Assembly: GCA_015499985.1 (NCBI GenBank)
Contig: JAAAUF010000928.1
Location: 1 to 15,976, forward strand
Source of the DNA: Haplosporangium gracile
Taxonomy: Eukaryota; Mortierellomycota; Mortierellomycetes; Mortierellales; Mortierellaceae
DNA: 15,976 nt
Direction of reading: 5' to 3'
Positions within the stretch are counted from its first letter, which is position 1. Every line of letters begins with the position of its first letter. Below the pieces are notes generated by a model. The model was not told the origin of the DNA and did not search any database. It saw only the letters and a list, made by a program, of their open reading frames with translations. Made by a program: the position numbers and the translations under genes. Positions 7,558-15,976 of this stretch are shown piece by piece.

Positions 7558-10511
7558 CTATTTTGACTTTTTGGTCTCCAATTCAATAAGCTCGTCTGCT
7601 TCATCTTGGGGCAATCGTGGAGGTGCGGCAACAGCGGATGGAGGCTGGTGGTGACCATGGCCTGAAAGCATGTTCTCTTTCGTATCATATCGGAGCATCA
7701 TCAGCTTGCGTCTGGCAAGTTGGCGTTCCATCATGATCTTAAAGTCGGCAAAAACGCGTTCAAAATCCATGATGATCGGCTTGGGTTCAAGAGTTGACCA
7801 GTACGCGTTGAATCGATGGAAGAGGTAACCTACAATGCCATATATATGATTTCAAGAAAAATTGGATCAGCTTTCTGTTGCGCTGAGCAAGAAAACTTTT
7901 GAACGAAGCAAACCTCTTTCATCCTGTAATGCCAAGGAGGAAAAAAAGGAGACACAAAAACTAAAATGGGAAAAGGAGATGAGCGATACTTACAGTACAG
8001 TTCGTGGTAGACCGATCTGTCTGTGCCATTCAGGAAAAGGTAGTACTGCAGCTGCCTAGTTCGTAATGTTTGAACCGCAAATGATGTGATATTGATCCCA
8101 ACAATCGCAAACGAATACCTATCATATTATATAAAAACAGGTAAATAAAATAGGCCATTAGCGCTTGCGAGCAAGCACAAGTGGGATGAAAAAAGAGTGT
8201 GTTGGATTTTGCGCGATCACTGGAATAAAGCTCACCAAGAAATGACATCGTGAGAACACTCGAGCGCGTGCTTTGATGACATGGGATAGTACTTGGCATA
8301 GTACACCAAGTCGTCCAATCCAAGCATACCTAATAAAAAATCAGCGAGGAGGGATCAATCAATGTTAGTTACCACATTGAAGAAATGTTTAGGGCTCACT
8401 CCACAGACTACGATCAATAAACAATCGATCCTGGAGTGTCTTTTTTCTTTTCATCACTTACCCATGCCTCTGAAATCGGTCGCTGGGTCCTTGCCTTGGA
8501 AGCCGATCTAAGCGGTATATAATATTGGGCGACACGAGAGACGGCGTGCATGTTAGAGAACATATCCCTCAAAATAGACATGATTTGTCTTGGACGGTAC
8601 GCGCTCTACATCATCCTGAAAAAAGTACCTCAGTCCATTGCTTGGTGTATCGTCCTTCCAATTTATCCTGAGGACGGAGTAGATCCCAGAGCTATAACGC
8701 AAACAGCAAACAAAAAAAAAGGAGTAGCCAAAAAGAGTGTAAAATGGCTCGAGTTAGCCTGAGGCTCAAGGGAGTTGTCGCGATCATCCGCTGGCAGAGG
8801 TGCTACAAGAAAAATGATTAACAAACAAGTAACGACACTCACCAACATCAGTTTCCGTTCATGGGCAGGGTTGGTTGAGTCATATTTGGTATGGACACGT
8901 TGGTTGATCTCCCGTGCCAACTGGTGTGTGGATGCCACTCTCTCCAATGCATACTGAAGTTTCCTTGCGGCAGGTCTAGTAGAGAGAAAAGCGCGTGAGG
9001 AGGGGCGGGGCATATTGAACCAGGTTAAAGGGCGCACTGCGGTAAATTGAAACACCCCCGAATCCGATAAACAGGTGAGCAGCACATGATACACCCTTCC
9101 TTGCCTCGACTCCAGTGCCTTAAGTGTGTTGGGGTAATTATTTATTGCACCTGTCCGCTGTTTTGCATCTGACATGCTGCTCGACCATTTTTTTGCTTCC
9201 AAGTGGGCTCCTTCGTTTTGCGTAATCTTTTCCTGCCTCCTTTAAAGTATGCTGCTCCCCGCCGTATTTTGAGCCGCAACAAAATACGGTGCGTTTGCAC
9301 ATGTGAGCTGGAAAATCCCTCTTATTTTACCACATTCTCTGCCTGTCCAAGTAAAGCGTCCCTTTTCGCTAGTTGGTTTGATGATGTTTAGACAAGGATC
9401 CTGCACTTACGTTGATAATGAGGCCGAATCAGGGAAGCGTTTCCTTCGTAAAATTTGCCGTGTGATCTGAATTGGATCGCTGTCAGCAGCCTCTAGTTCA
9501 CGTCGTTCGGCCTGAACGGACAACATGAAGCAACAATGAGATGACGATGGTGATAATGATGATAATAAAGTGGAGAAAGAAAAAGAGAAAAAACATAAGT
9601 TTAACCAAGTTCTCTCACATCCTCTCTCTGTTCATGCCACGTACAAGGACGTTCGATAGCATGGGTGTCGCGTGTTATTTCGTTATGTTTTTTTACCGTC
9701 AGCTCCTTTGAGAATAAAATACAGCGATCTGGACAGTAACAAAAAGTCAGAAGGCAAGCAGAAGTTAGTCGGGAGAAGAAGAATTATTTGTAAAGTGTAG
9801 CAGAGAGATGACAACCCCTTACTTACCTATTCTATAAATCATGCCCGCAGCGGCCTTGGACTGTCTCAGATCCATGATGGCGGTGTGCGACGAAGAACTG
9901 GTCGAGTCGTGTCGTTTCTTGCGTTGCCGGACCTCCTGTTGTTGTTGTTGCTTGTGAACGCCAGACGGATCCTCGCCGAGGGCCTCTACGCCCAATGGGA
10001 CCGATTGTGCCGAGGATATGGAGGAGTCGGTCGATTCGGTCGACAACCTTGCAGTCAGGGTTGAAGCAGAGGCCGAGGCAAAGGATGCATGGTCGATTGG
10101 TGTGGAGGAGGAAGACGTAGAAGAAGCGGTTGCTGCTGCAGGACCGGTCTGAACACTGGCACGACGTCCGTTTCCGACAGGGATAGAGGGATTGGAGGAA
10201 GGGTTGGAGTAGACGATGGTTCCTGCATGGGTATTGTTGACGAGGGCGGAGGTGGGGTGGCCGAGCGGGGTCCAGAGGCAGTCAAGGGGGGTTGAAGGAG
10301 GAGAAGAAGAAGAGGCTGAGGCACCGCAAATACGAGAGAGCTCTGTGGAGCGGGAGAAGAAGCCGTAGATGAACTTGATGATGCGGTAGATATGGAGAAG
10401 GAGGATGTTTTGGTAGATGGAATTGTAGAGGACGAGCCCGATCCACTGGTGGACGTGGCGACGTATTGCGGCTAAGGCAGCCGAGGCAGTTTGGTGGCGA
10501 GGAGGCGGCAT
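7558..10511 (-). CDS. ELMO-domain protein, ELMOD type, putative Arf/Arl-family GTPase-activating protein (516 aa, 9 exons)
   Basis: Exons in transcript order: 10511-9827, 9728-9697, 9511-9411, 8975-8843, 8691-8629, 8507-8462, 8329-8236, 8118-7994, 7829-7558. Every junction is GT..AG and in phase; intron 3 (8976-9410, 435 nt) is the longest and holds nothing recognisable. The ELMO domain spans about residues 275-485: LWDLLRP and KQW (318-336), then GFQGKDPATDFRGMG with R351, the arginine position that family knowledge links to GAP activity, then LGLDDLVYYAKYY, SFAIVGINIT (387-396) and CYLFHRFNAYW (427-437). The N-terminal hydrophobic segment (about 20-52) followed by STELSRIC, and later MIYRIDRCILFSKEL, match the start of animal ELMOD1/2 as I know it. 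ELMOD proteins act as GAPs on Arl2 and related Arf-family GTPases. Odd points are a ~145-residue Ser/Thr/Pro/Ala-rich insertion (about 63-205), a 32-nt exon, and an in-frame RE-rich upstream extension rejected as leader. The start chosen is ATG 10511. Confidence 0.9.
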
Positions 10512-10549
10512 TCCTTTGTTTAAATCGTCTGTTTGTTTTGTTGCTCGCC

Positions 10550-10680
10550 CTCTCTCTCTTTCTTTCTTTCTCTTACTCTCTGTCTCTGTCTCTCTGTCTC
10601 TCTGTCTATCTCTCTCTTCCTCTCTCTTTCTCTCTCTTTCACTCTCTCTCTCTTTCTCTCTCTCTCTCTTTCTTTCTCTC
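10550..10680. repeat. Imperfect (TC)n/(TTTC)n pyrimidine microsatellite
   Basis: About 130 bp of TC, TTTC and TGTC units on the plus strand, i.e. GA-rich in the presumed 5' leader of the ELMO gene, ending about 40 bp from its ATG. It generates many spurious ORFs in all frames. Confidence 0.95.
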
Positions 10681-10710
10681 GTGTTGATAGGAAGGAAGAA
10701 GTGGACTGTG

Positions 10711-10810
10711 TATATGTATGAATGTATGAATGTATGAATGTATGTGAATGTATGAATGTATGAATGTATGGATGTATGAATGTATGTAGGGATGAATGTA
10801 TGTAGGGATG
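10711..10810. repeat. Octamer minisatellite based on AATGTATG
   Basis: Successive AATGTATG units with variants (TGTATGTG, GGATGTATG, TGTATGTAGGGATG) fill about 100 bp. The last two longer units repeat AATGTATGTAGGGATG. It is a tandem array embedded between the CT tract and a purine tract. Confidence 0.9.
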
Positions 10811-10851
10811 AGAATGAGGAGAACAAGAATGAATGAGTGAATGAACAAAAG

Positions 10852-10895
10852 AAGGAAAGGAAGGAAAAGAAAGGAAGGAAAAGAAAGAAAGAAGG
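10852..10895. repeat. Purine GGAAA/GAAA repeat
   Basis: Repeated GGAAGGAAAAGAAA-type units, all purine on the plus strand. Together with the CT tract and the octamer array it makes this spacer almost wholly simple sequence. Confidence 0.85.
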
Positions 10896-11048
10896 GAACG
10901 ACAGAGTCGGACAGACACGACTGACAGACTGTCTGAGGAGGAGCGAGATAGTTGATTAAGGGGGAGATTGTAATTATCGGGCTGTAAATTAAAATGGTCT
11001 CGACACACTCACTCATTCTCTCTTAAACATCTGAATCTACAACTACAT

Positions 11049-11766
11049 CTAACTGGTCGAGCCGCGTCGAGAGACAGGCTGCGACTGCAACTCGCCCACG
11101 TCCTCCTTCGCAAGCAACGCCAACCGCTTCGCCAGCAACGCGACTCCAAAGAACACCGTCAGCACCCCGAGACAGAACAACACGTACTTTGTCGTCGTGA
11201 ACCCCGAAAATTCGTCGTAATAGATCCCGCCCCCAACAATGTCCAGCAGCACCCAGATCGTAAAGAACACAGGTACCTGCAGCAGCGCATCGTACTTCTT
11301 CAGCCCCATGTTGATCCAGTACACCTGCGACACCGCCGTCACCACCGTCACCACCAGAATCACCCATGCCAGCGCGGACGTAAACTGGTTCTGCCCGTCA
11401 AAGATACTCGTCACCAGCAAATTGATCAGCGACTTTGCAAACAACACCGTATACGACGCCATCATCCCCCCCAATGCCGCATACGACAACGGAAGACAAA
11501 ACCGAAGCAACGGCGAATTCCTCCGAATCAGCTTCTCCTCCGGTAACGACGGAATAACCTCGATCCTTTCAACTCGCTGCCAGAACGACATTCTTCCTCC
11601 TTGTCCATCCTCGCCCTGGTCATTCTTTCCGTCTCTTTGACCAGCTCGATTACGGCGACGACGATTCGATCGTTTGGAGACGACCGAGTGTGTCATGGAT
11701 TGTGCTCGATCCATACCAGGACGCGTCACCAGGCCATCCCCACGGGAAACAGCAACGACGCCTTCT

Positions 11767-11820
<54 letters not shown>

Positions 11821-14284
11821 ACTGTCACGTCCGTTCCTGTGTTTTCTTCGCCTCCACCGCCACTACTGGATTTTTCTTGGGTAGACTGTTTAGACGACAC
11901 CTTTAGACGAGGCGTCTCAAACGTAAGACGTCCCTCCGGCTTGGTACTCGAGATCCTTCCATCCCCGATACTGGAAACCGAGATCCTGCTTGATTTCCCG
12001 CTGTTGATGGAGTGGATCGAATGTCGAGGATTGTTGTTGTCCTTTGATGAATGCTCAGTCTCGACGGCTGAAGACGCTCCCACTGCTGTACCCGAGGCAT
12101 TGCTCATAACGGTTTGATGGCTGATGCTTGAGTTTACTGCGAGTCCGTCTTGTTCCTGAACGAAAGGTTGCACGGGGTTATGGAGATGGGTCGCTCGTTG
12201 TGTATCAATACTCGACATGCGGTCATGTTGGTTCGATGCCCTTCTCTCCTGTTCCTTCTGCGAAAGGCTGAGATTGCTCATGTTGGAGCTGATGCGGTAG
12301 AGTCGTTGTTCCTGTTGTAACTGTTGTTCTGAAGAGACGCCAATAGCCATATCGTCCTCGTTTTCGACATTCTTCTCAACAAACTTAATAAAAAAGTAAG
12401 TGAATATCATGAAAATCGCAATGAACGACAAGTATGCGATCGTGGCTGGTTTCTGAAAGAGATTGATAAGCACGCATAGTTTGTAGTCTAATATATAGAT
12501 ACATTAGAGAGCAAGAGTCCTGTTAGGGTCACTTCTTTACACAAGACATACAGTTCAACTTGACATTTGCATCAAACTGGCACAACATAATGATCGTACT
12601 AAATACCTTGAGCAACGATTCCCGAAAAGACGACGACGATGACAGAGCCAGCAACAATGAAAAAAATGCCTGCCAAGTCCCATCGTCCAAGAACTTCCTT
12701 GTTGACAAGTGGCGCAATGATGACATTTGAAATGAGTGATATCGATCCGAGCGGGGCGGTCAAAGACTGAGGTGCAAACCGCAGGGCGATGAATCCTCCA
12801 AGGTTACCGACAATAAAGACGATTAATCCTGCAGCCCATAGCTACAATATCAAAGGTCCGAAATGGAAAGGAAAACATGGTAAGCTTGATGGATGGAGAA
12901 TGAATGAGCTAACCTCTTGGTATTATAAGGCACTCGTAAACAACGATGCATAGGCCTGTTCCTCTGTTTGGCTGTCTGTCTGTACCTTTGACACAAAAAT
13001 AGCACGCCAAAACATGTAGGGCTTGAGCCGACGATACAGCTTGCCTCTGTGATTCTCCTTGAGCTCATACAGCCGATCCGCCTCTTCCTGAACTTGCTTC
13101 TCGGTCCATCCTAACTCCTGTCGCCAACGTTCGTGCTCCTCCTCCATCTCGAGTACTTTCATCACACGTCTCTCGTCATGCTTGCGCAAAGCGTATTTCT
13201 GCCCATTGAGCCCAAGGTTCAGGACTGTAGACGAGATGAGGGTAATAACAACGCCGATCCAGACATGGTTGCGCTTGTTGAGGGATTGACAATAACCTAA
13301 GCCGAGCTGCTTCATCTGGTCGAGGGTGTACCCGTTATGCTGAGTCGGGTCAGGACTCTCTTCGTCAAGATCAAAGCTGCAGCTGTTGCTGTGTTGGCAG
13401 ATGTCGACGTTACTGCCGATCAATGTACAGATCGAGCTTGTTGGCTGGCCTCCGCAGCAAGAAAGGGAGCTCTTTGAGGTGGTGTTGAAGGTGTGGCTGG
13501 AGGGTGCGTCCTTGTCCTGCCAAGGGCTTCCGCAGGTCGACTCGAGTGTACAATATTGGGGAGAGCAGAGGTCAGCGGGAGTGGAGAGGTTGAACTGGGA
13601 ATAAAAGGCAAACGCAGCGCAGTCGGCTGCAGTATTACATTGCTCTCCTATGATGTGGTTGAGTTGCGCAGAGTCGATTGGAGAGAGAGGGGGACAAAAA
13701 AAAAAAAGGCAAGGGCATTAGCGCGCAGGGACCTGAGGACGCGGCTGTTTTTTACCGCTTTCATTCTGCCGTCATTCGTTCATTCCGGTTTTAAATAAAA
13801 AAAGGGAAAACTGGTTTTTTGTTTTTTGCAAACAAGAGCAGGGGTAGCAGGCAAGAGAGACAGATGCAATTTTGATTTGTTTCTTTTTTTTGTTTATTTT
13901 ACCTGCGGTGACAACAAACTGACAGACGCCGGTGGTACTGGTGGTGGCAAAGACACAGGCGTAGTTGCCGCTACGGATGGTAGGATGGGAGGATGGCCAG
14001 TTGGAGGGGCGAGCTGATTGGAGGCAATCGAAATCAGACTTGCATGACAGGGGCATGCTTGCAGGGGTGTCTCTCCTGCGGATCGAAGTCGATAGAGGAA
14101 AAAGAAGGCTTTCTTCTACTATGGCTGGTTGTGGTCCAGGGAATAATGATAATGATAATGAAACGGTAAGCCTGGCATTGGCGAGAGAGATAAGGAGGAC
14201 GAGGAGAAGGACAGAGGGAGAGAGAAGGAGACAACGGATGGGTTGTTGGCTTGACCCAGGGGCGGGTCTAGTTGTCATCGTCAT
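11049..14284 (-). CDS. NIPA-type (DUF803) magnesium-transporter-like protein with secreted cysteine-rich ectodomain (905 aa, 4 exons)
   Basis: Exons in transcript order: 14284-13903, 13647-12986, 12841-12607, 12487-11049; all GT..AG, phases 1, 0, 1. Residues 17-38 are a hydrophobic signal segment; RRR at 69-71 could be a kexin site. Residues 81-247 hold 15 Cys and two N-glycosylation sequons (N147, N182), consistent with a lumenal or external position. The NIPA core follows: TM1 about 255-273 (SSTVLNLGLNGQK), a charged cytosolic segment (280-335), TM2-TM5 (343-462) including ALRFAPQSLTAPLG, then TM6-TM9 (754-879) including PLSYAALGG, QVPVFFTIW and VGGGIYYDEF. A Ser/Gln/Arg-rich insertion of about 280 residues (463-745) separates TM5 from TM6 and should be cytosolic. 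Nine helices with the N-terminus outside fit the family, whose animal members move Mg2+; transport here is inferred. Usual NIPA proteins are far shorter. ATG 14284 was chosen because an in-frame TGA lies 12 nt upstream. Confidence 0.88.
11768..11815 (-). repeat. Coding hexanucleotide repeat (CTCCTG on plus) encoding (Ala-Gly)8
   Basis: Eight perfect CTCCTG units on the plus strand (CAGGAG on the coding strand) give an uninterrupted Gly-Ala run at about residues 650-667 in the cytosolic insertion of the NIPA-like protein. The perfect units suggest recent expansion. Plus-strand frames read poly-Leu, Pro-Ala and Ser-Cys, which are artefacts. Confidence 0.95.
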
Positions 14285-15922
14285 GGCCCAGCGTCGTCAG
14301 CTGCGCTGTGACCGAGTCTAGCTGCTGTTAAGGGAGTCCCTGAAGAAGGGTTGTGGTGTTGACACTCCCGGCAGAATCAGAAGAAAAGGAAGAGTCTGTC
14401 TGTCTGACTTGACGGCGAAGCCAGTTAGCGAGGGGGATAGGATGGGATGATCAGGGCAGTTAGTGCTCCAAGGGATCAATGAATGAATGAGAAAGGGATA
14501 GGAGCGAAAGCAAGAACGGTGCGATGAATGAATGAAAAGTAAAAGAATGGCTACAGGAATGTAACATGAATGAACAATGGAGAAGAAAAAAGAAAAGAAA
14601 GGCGTCGTGAATAAGAAAAGGGTATGAGACCGTTTAAGTCTGTGGTTGGATAACAATTAGAAATGAACGCTGCACTCGCTCTTTTTTTTTTGTTCCTGTT
14701 GTTGTTTGCCAAGGAAGCAGTGGGCTGACGGAAGAAGTTGAGTCTACACGCGATCTTGTTAACCTTTGACTTTTTTTTTTTAACAATTGAGTGCCCGATC
14801 GACTTTGGAGTTCCGCAAGCATTCAACGTGAAAGCGAGAGGGCCAGAGACTGGTATTTTTTCAATAGACCTATCCTAAATAATTATGTTTTATTCCTGTC
14901 TTGGCCTCAATCGTCCTTGCAAACTCCTTTTGTACGGTCGACGCGAGAAGAGAGCAATGACATTTTACGCCATTTTAGTCTATCTCTATTATATTCAAGC
15001 ATACCTTCCACTTTCATTTTCACTTTTCATCATTTCACTAACAGCTCGTTCAATTCCTTGAATACACAATAAAAAAACTCCCCAGGCATCAACTGGCCAT
15101 ATAGAGCCATGTTCGCGATAATTATTGGAACCATAGCGATGGCGCCAAGTTGTTAGCCATTATTGTCGTGACCATCGATCTAACTGCACTGAACTGAACT
15201 GACATTCGAATCGAGTCATACCCTCGGCCTCAAATCAATGCCTGTTGTCTACTATAAAAAAAAATGCTTGCCTGTATTTGAATACAGTACTGAACATCCT
15301 ACAAATATCAACAAAGAGAGAAGGAAAGGAGGAAAGGAGGAAAACTAAATCGATAAATGTCCCCACAACTCGTATGGCACCAATGGAACCGACTCCCCCT
15401 TCAACTCTATCCCTAATTATCCGGATTAAACTATTTGACAACCCTCTCGTACCAAGTCCATGCAACTCACTTTTTGTGTTTTTTCTCCATAGCGCCTTGT
15501 TGCAATGTTACAAATCCATTACCAACGCGTTCATTTCGTTGCCCATCTTCCTACGGTTCAATTCATGGTGCTCATATCCAATATTGTCATCACCACGGCT
15601 TATCCATAGCTAAAAAGTAACAATCTCAGCACAAACGTTCCAATGATCGCCTCTAAGGGCGCACAAACAATGCTTCGAGGGAGCGCAAAGGAAAGCAAGT
15701 TGTCTCAATGGGTTTGGTCTCTCCTGTACACGTTTTGTCTTGAAAATAAAAAGAAGCGAATTACATAGACTTAGTACGAGGGTTGCCAAATAATTCGAGC
15801 AACCCGGGTTGTAATAGATTAATCCTTTTTGATAACTCTGAACCCGTTTCTGAGTTACTAAAAATAAGAAGAGGCGCTCCCGGAACACCTCCTGAAACTT
15901 TGCTACCCAAATGCAGAATAAC
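14285..15922. other. Intergenic region upstream of the NIPA-like gene and downstream of tRNA-Val
   Basis: No convincing coding exon, signal or domain was found on either strand. The part nearest the NIPA-like gene (14285-14640) is likely its promoter and leader and contains AATGAATG repeats (about 14480-14535) and T-runs at about 14682-14690 and 14771-14780. The rest (14800-15900) is A/T-rich unique sequence. Open frames here have no recognisable domain composition. A 7-bp inverted repeat (15780-15805) is listed separately. A degenerate transposon remnant cannot be excluded because tRNA flanks are common insertion sites, but I see no terminal repeats or conserved motifs. Confidence 0.45.
15780..15805. 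repeat. Small inverted repeat (GGGTTGC / GCAACCC)
   Basis: GGGTTGC at 15780-15786 is repeated in inverse at 15799-15805 with a 12-nt A/T-rich loop. The right arm overlaps the 10-bp palindrome AACCCGGGTT (15801-15810). It could form a hairpin, but no function is evident. Confidence 0.5.
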
Positions 15923-15926
15923 AAAA
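15923..15926 (-). terminator. RNA polymerase III terminator of tRNA-Val
   Basis: AAAA on the plus strand reads TTTT on the tRNA strand, two nucleotides after the discriminator base, as expected for Pol III termination. Four T is the minimal length. Confidence 0.7.
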
Positions 15927-15927
15927 G

Positions 15928-15976
15928 TGTTTGTACTCGGACTTGAACCGAGGACCGTCTGTGTGTTAGACAGACG
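15928..15976 (-). tRNA. tRNA-Val(AAC), 3' part only, cut by the window edge
   Basis: Read on the minus strand from the window edge: anticodon stem TCTGT/ACAGA encloses the loop CTAACAC, with anticodon AAC at 15965-15967 (U33 and A37 in the usual places). A 5-nt variable loop, a T arm CTCGG-TTCAAGT-CCGAG and a 3' acceptor strand TACAAAC plus discriminator A73 (15928) follow. AAC decodes valine, with A34 normally converted to inosine. The acceptor 5' strand, D arm and the A box lie beyond 15976; the B box is present in the T arm. No intron is visible after the anticodon. Confidence 0.92.

Larger units (their letters stand above)
10512..11048 (-). other. Spacer between the NIPA-like gene and the ELMO gene (3' UTR plus 5' leader), microsatellite-rich
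   Basis: This 537-bp interval must hold the NIPA-like 3' UTR and the ELMO promoter and leader, both on the minus strand. It is mostly simple repeats: a CT tract (GA on the transcribed strand), an AATGTATG octamer array and GGAAA purine repeats. No canonical AATAAA for the NIPA-like gene was found on the minus strand; AT-rich variants occur at about 10965-10995. The reading frame of ELMO exon 1 stays open to position 10826, but only as Arg/Glu and Ile/His/Ser repeats. Confidence 0.5.

Noticed and set aside
9201..9391. Possible extra ELMO exon within the long intron 3 (8976-9410)
   Set aside because: The flanking exons already join in phase (AC|A giving Thr) with good splice sites, and no insert in this intron improves the ELMOD-like sequence.
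10512..10826. N-terminal extension of the ELMO protein with Arg-Glu and Tyr-Ile-His repeats
   Set aside because: It translates a microsatellite in the leader. The ATG at 10511 has a better context and directly precedes a sequence resembling the ELMOD N-terminus.
11601..12117. Plus-strand ORFs over the NIPA-like gene encoding poly-Leu, Pro-Ala or Ser-Cys runs
   Set aside because: They are shadows of the CTCCTG repeat and of the minus-strand coding frame, which has conserved membrane segments on both sides.
15140..15146. TGGCGCC, resembling the start of a retroelement primer-binding site
   Set aside because: Only seven bases match. There is no LTR-like end just upstream, no polypurine tract and no reverse-transcriptase coding sequence nearby.
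15245..15924. ORFs of 60-120 codons on both strands in the terminal intergenic region
   Set aside because: They have no recognisable motif, no splice-supported extension and no sensible composition. The minus-strand 104-codon frame runs into the tRNA terminator.
1..15976. CRISPR arrays, bacterial operons, ribosome-binding sites, insertion sequences
   Set aside because: The genes are spliced and eukaryotic in type. The repeats are simple microsatellites or coding repeats without regular unique spacers, and no transposase-like frame is present.

Overview
The window looks like nuclear DNA of a filamentous fungus, most plausibly an early-diverging (Mucoromycota/Mortierella-like) one. Genes are split by short GT...AG introns, mostly about 95-260 nt with TAG or CAG acceptors. 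Proteins are expanded by Gln-, Ser- and Pro-rich low-complexity tracts, and intergenic DNA is full of CT/GA microsatellites and long A/T homopolymers. The phylum is an inference from gene style, not a direct match. I saw no operons, ribosome-binding sites, CRISPR arrays or complete mobile elements.

Layout. (1) Positions 1-443 are a pyrimidine-rich leader. (2) 444-2735 (+) is a five-exon C2-domain protein of the Inn1/Fic1 (cytokinesis ingression) type, 572 aa, ending in two PPALPPR SH3-ligand motifs. (3) 2736-4467 is a long non-coding stretch holding two poly(A) signals, homopolymers, a probable 5'-leader intron and one intriguing 44-codon ORF. (4) 4468-7484 (+) is a four-exon, 838-aa unrecognised Gln/Ser-rich protein carrying many basophilic-kinase sites and a (His-Gln)9 run. 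(5) 7558-10511 (-) is a nine-exon ELMO-domain (ELMOD-type) protein of 516 aa, convergent with the previous gene and only 73 bp from its stop. (6) 10512-11048 is a microsatellite-rich spacer. (7) 11049-14284 (-) is a four-exon, 905-aa NIPA-type magnesium-transporter-like protein with a secreted, cysteine-rich ectodomain that appears to contain a tandem duplication. (8) 14285-15927 is intergenic with nothing convincing, followed by the 3' part of a tRNA-Val(AAC) on the minus strand, cut by the window edge.

The exon models were assembled by hand. In every case phases match at each junction and the conserved motifs run across the splice sites: PIGELV in the C2 gene, the GFQGKDPATDFRG block in ELMOD, and FAPQSLTAPLG in NIPA. 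The four protein genes do not form an obvious pathway. Loosely, they cover cell-cortex and septum assembly (C2 protein), small-GTPase control (ELMOD) and membrane ion transport (NIPA). The most unusual object is the NIPA-like protein: its nine-helix core carries a duplicated Cys module outside and a roughly 280-residue disordered insertion inside.
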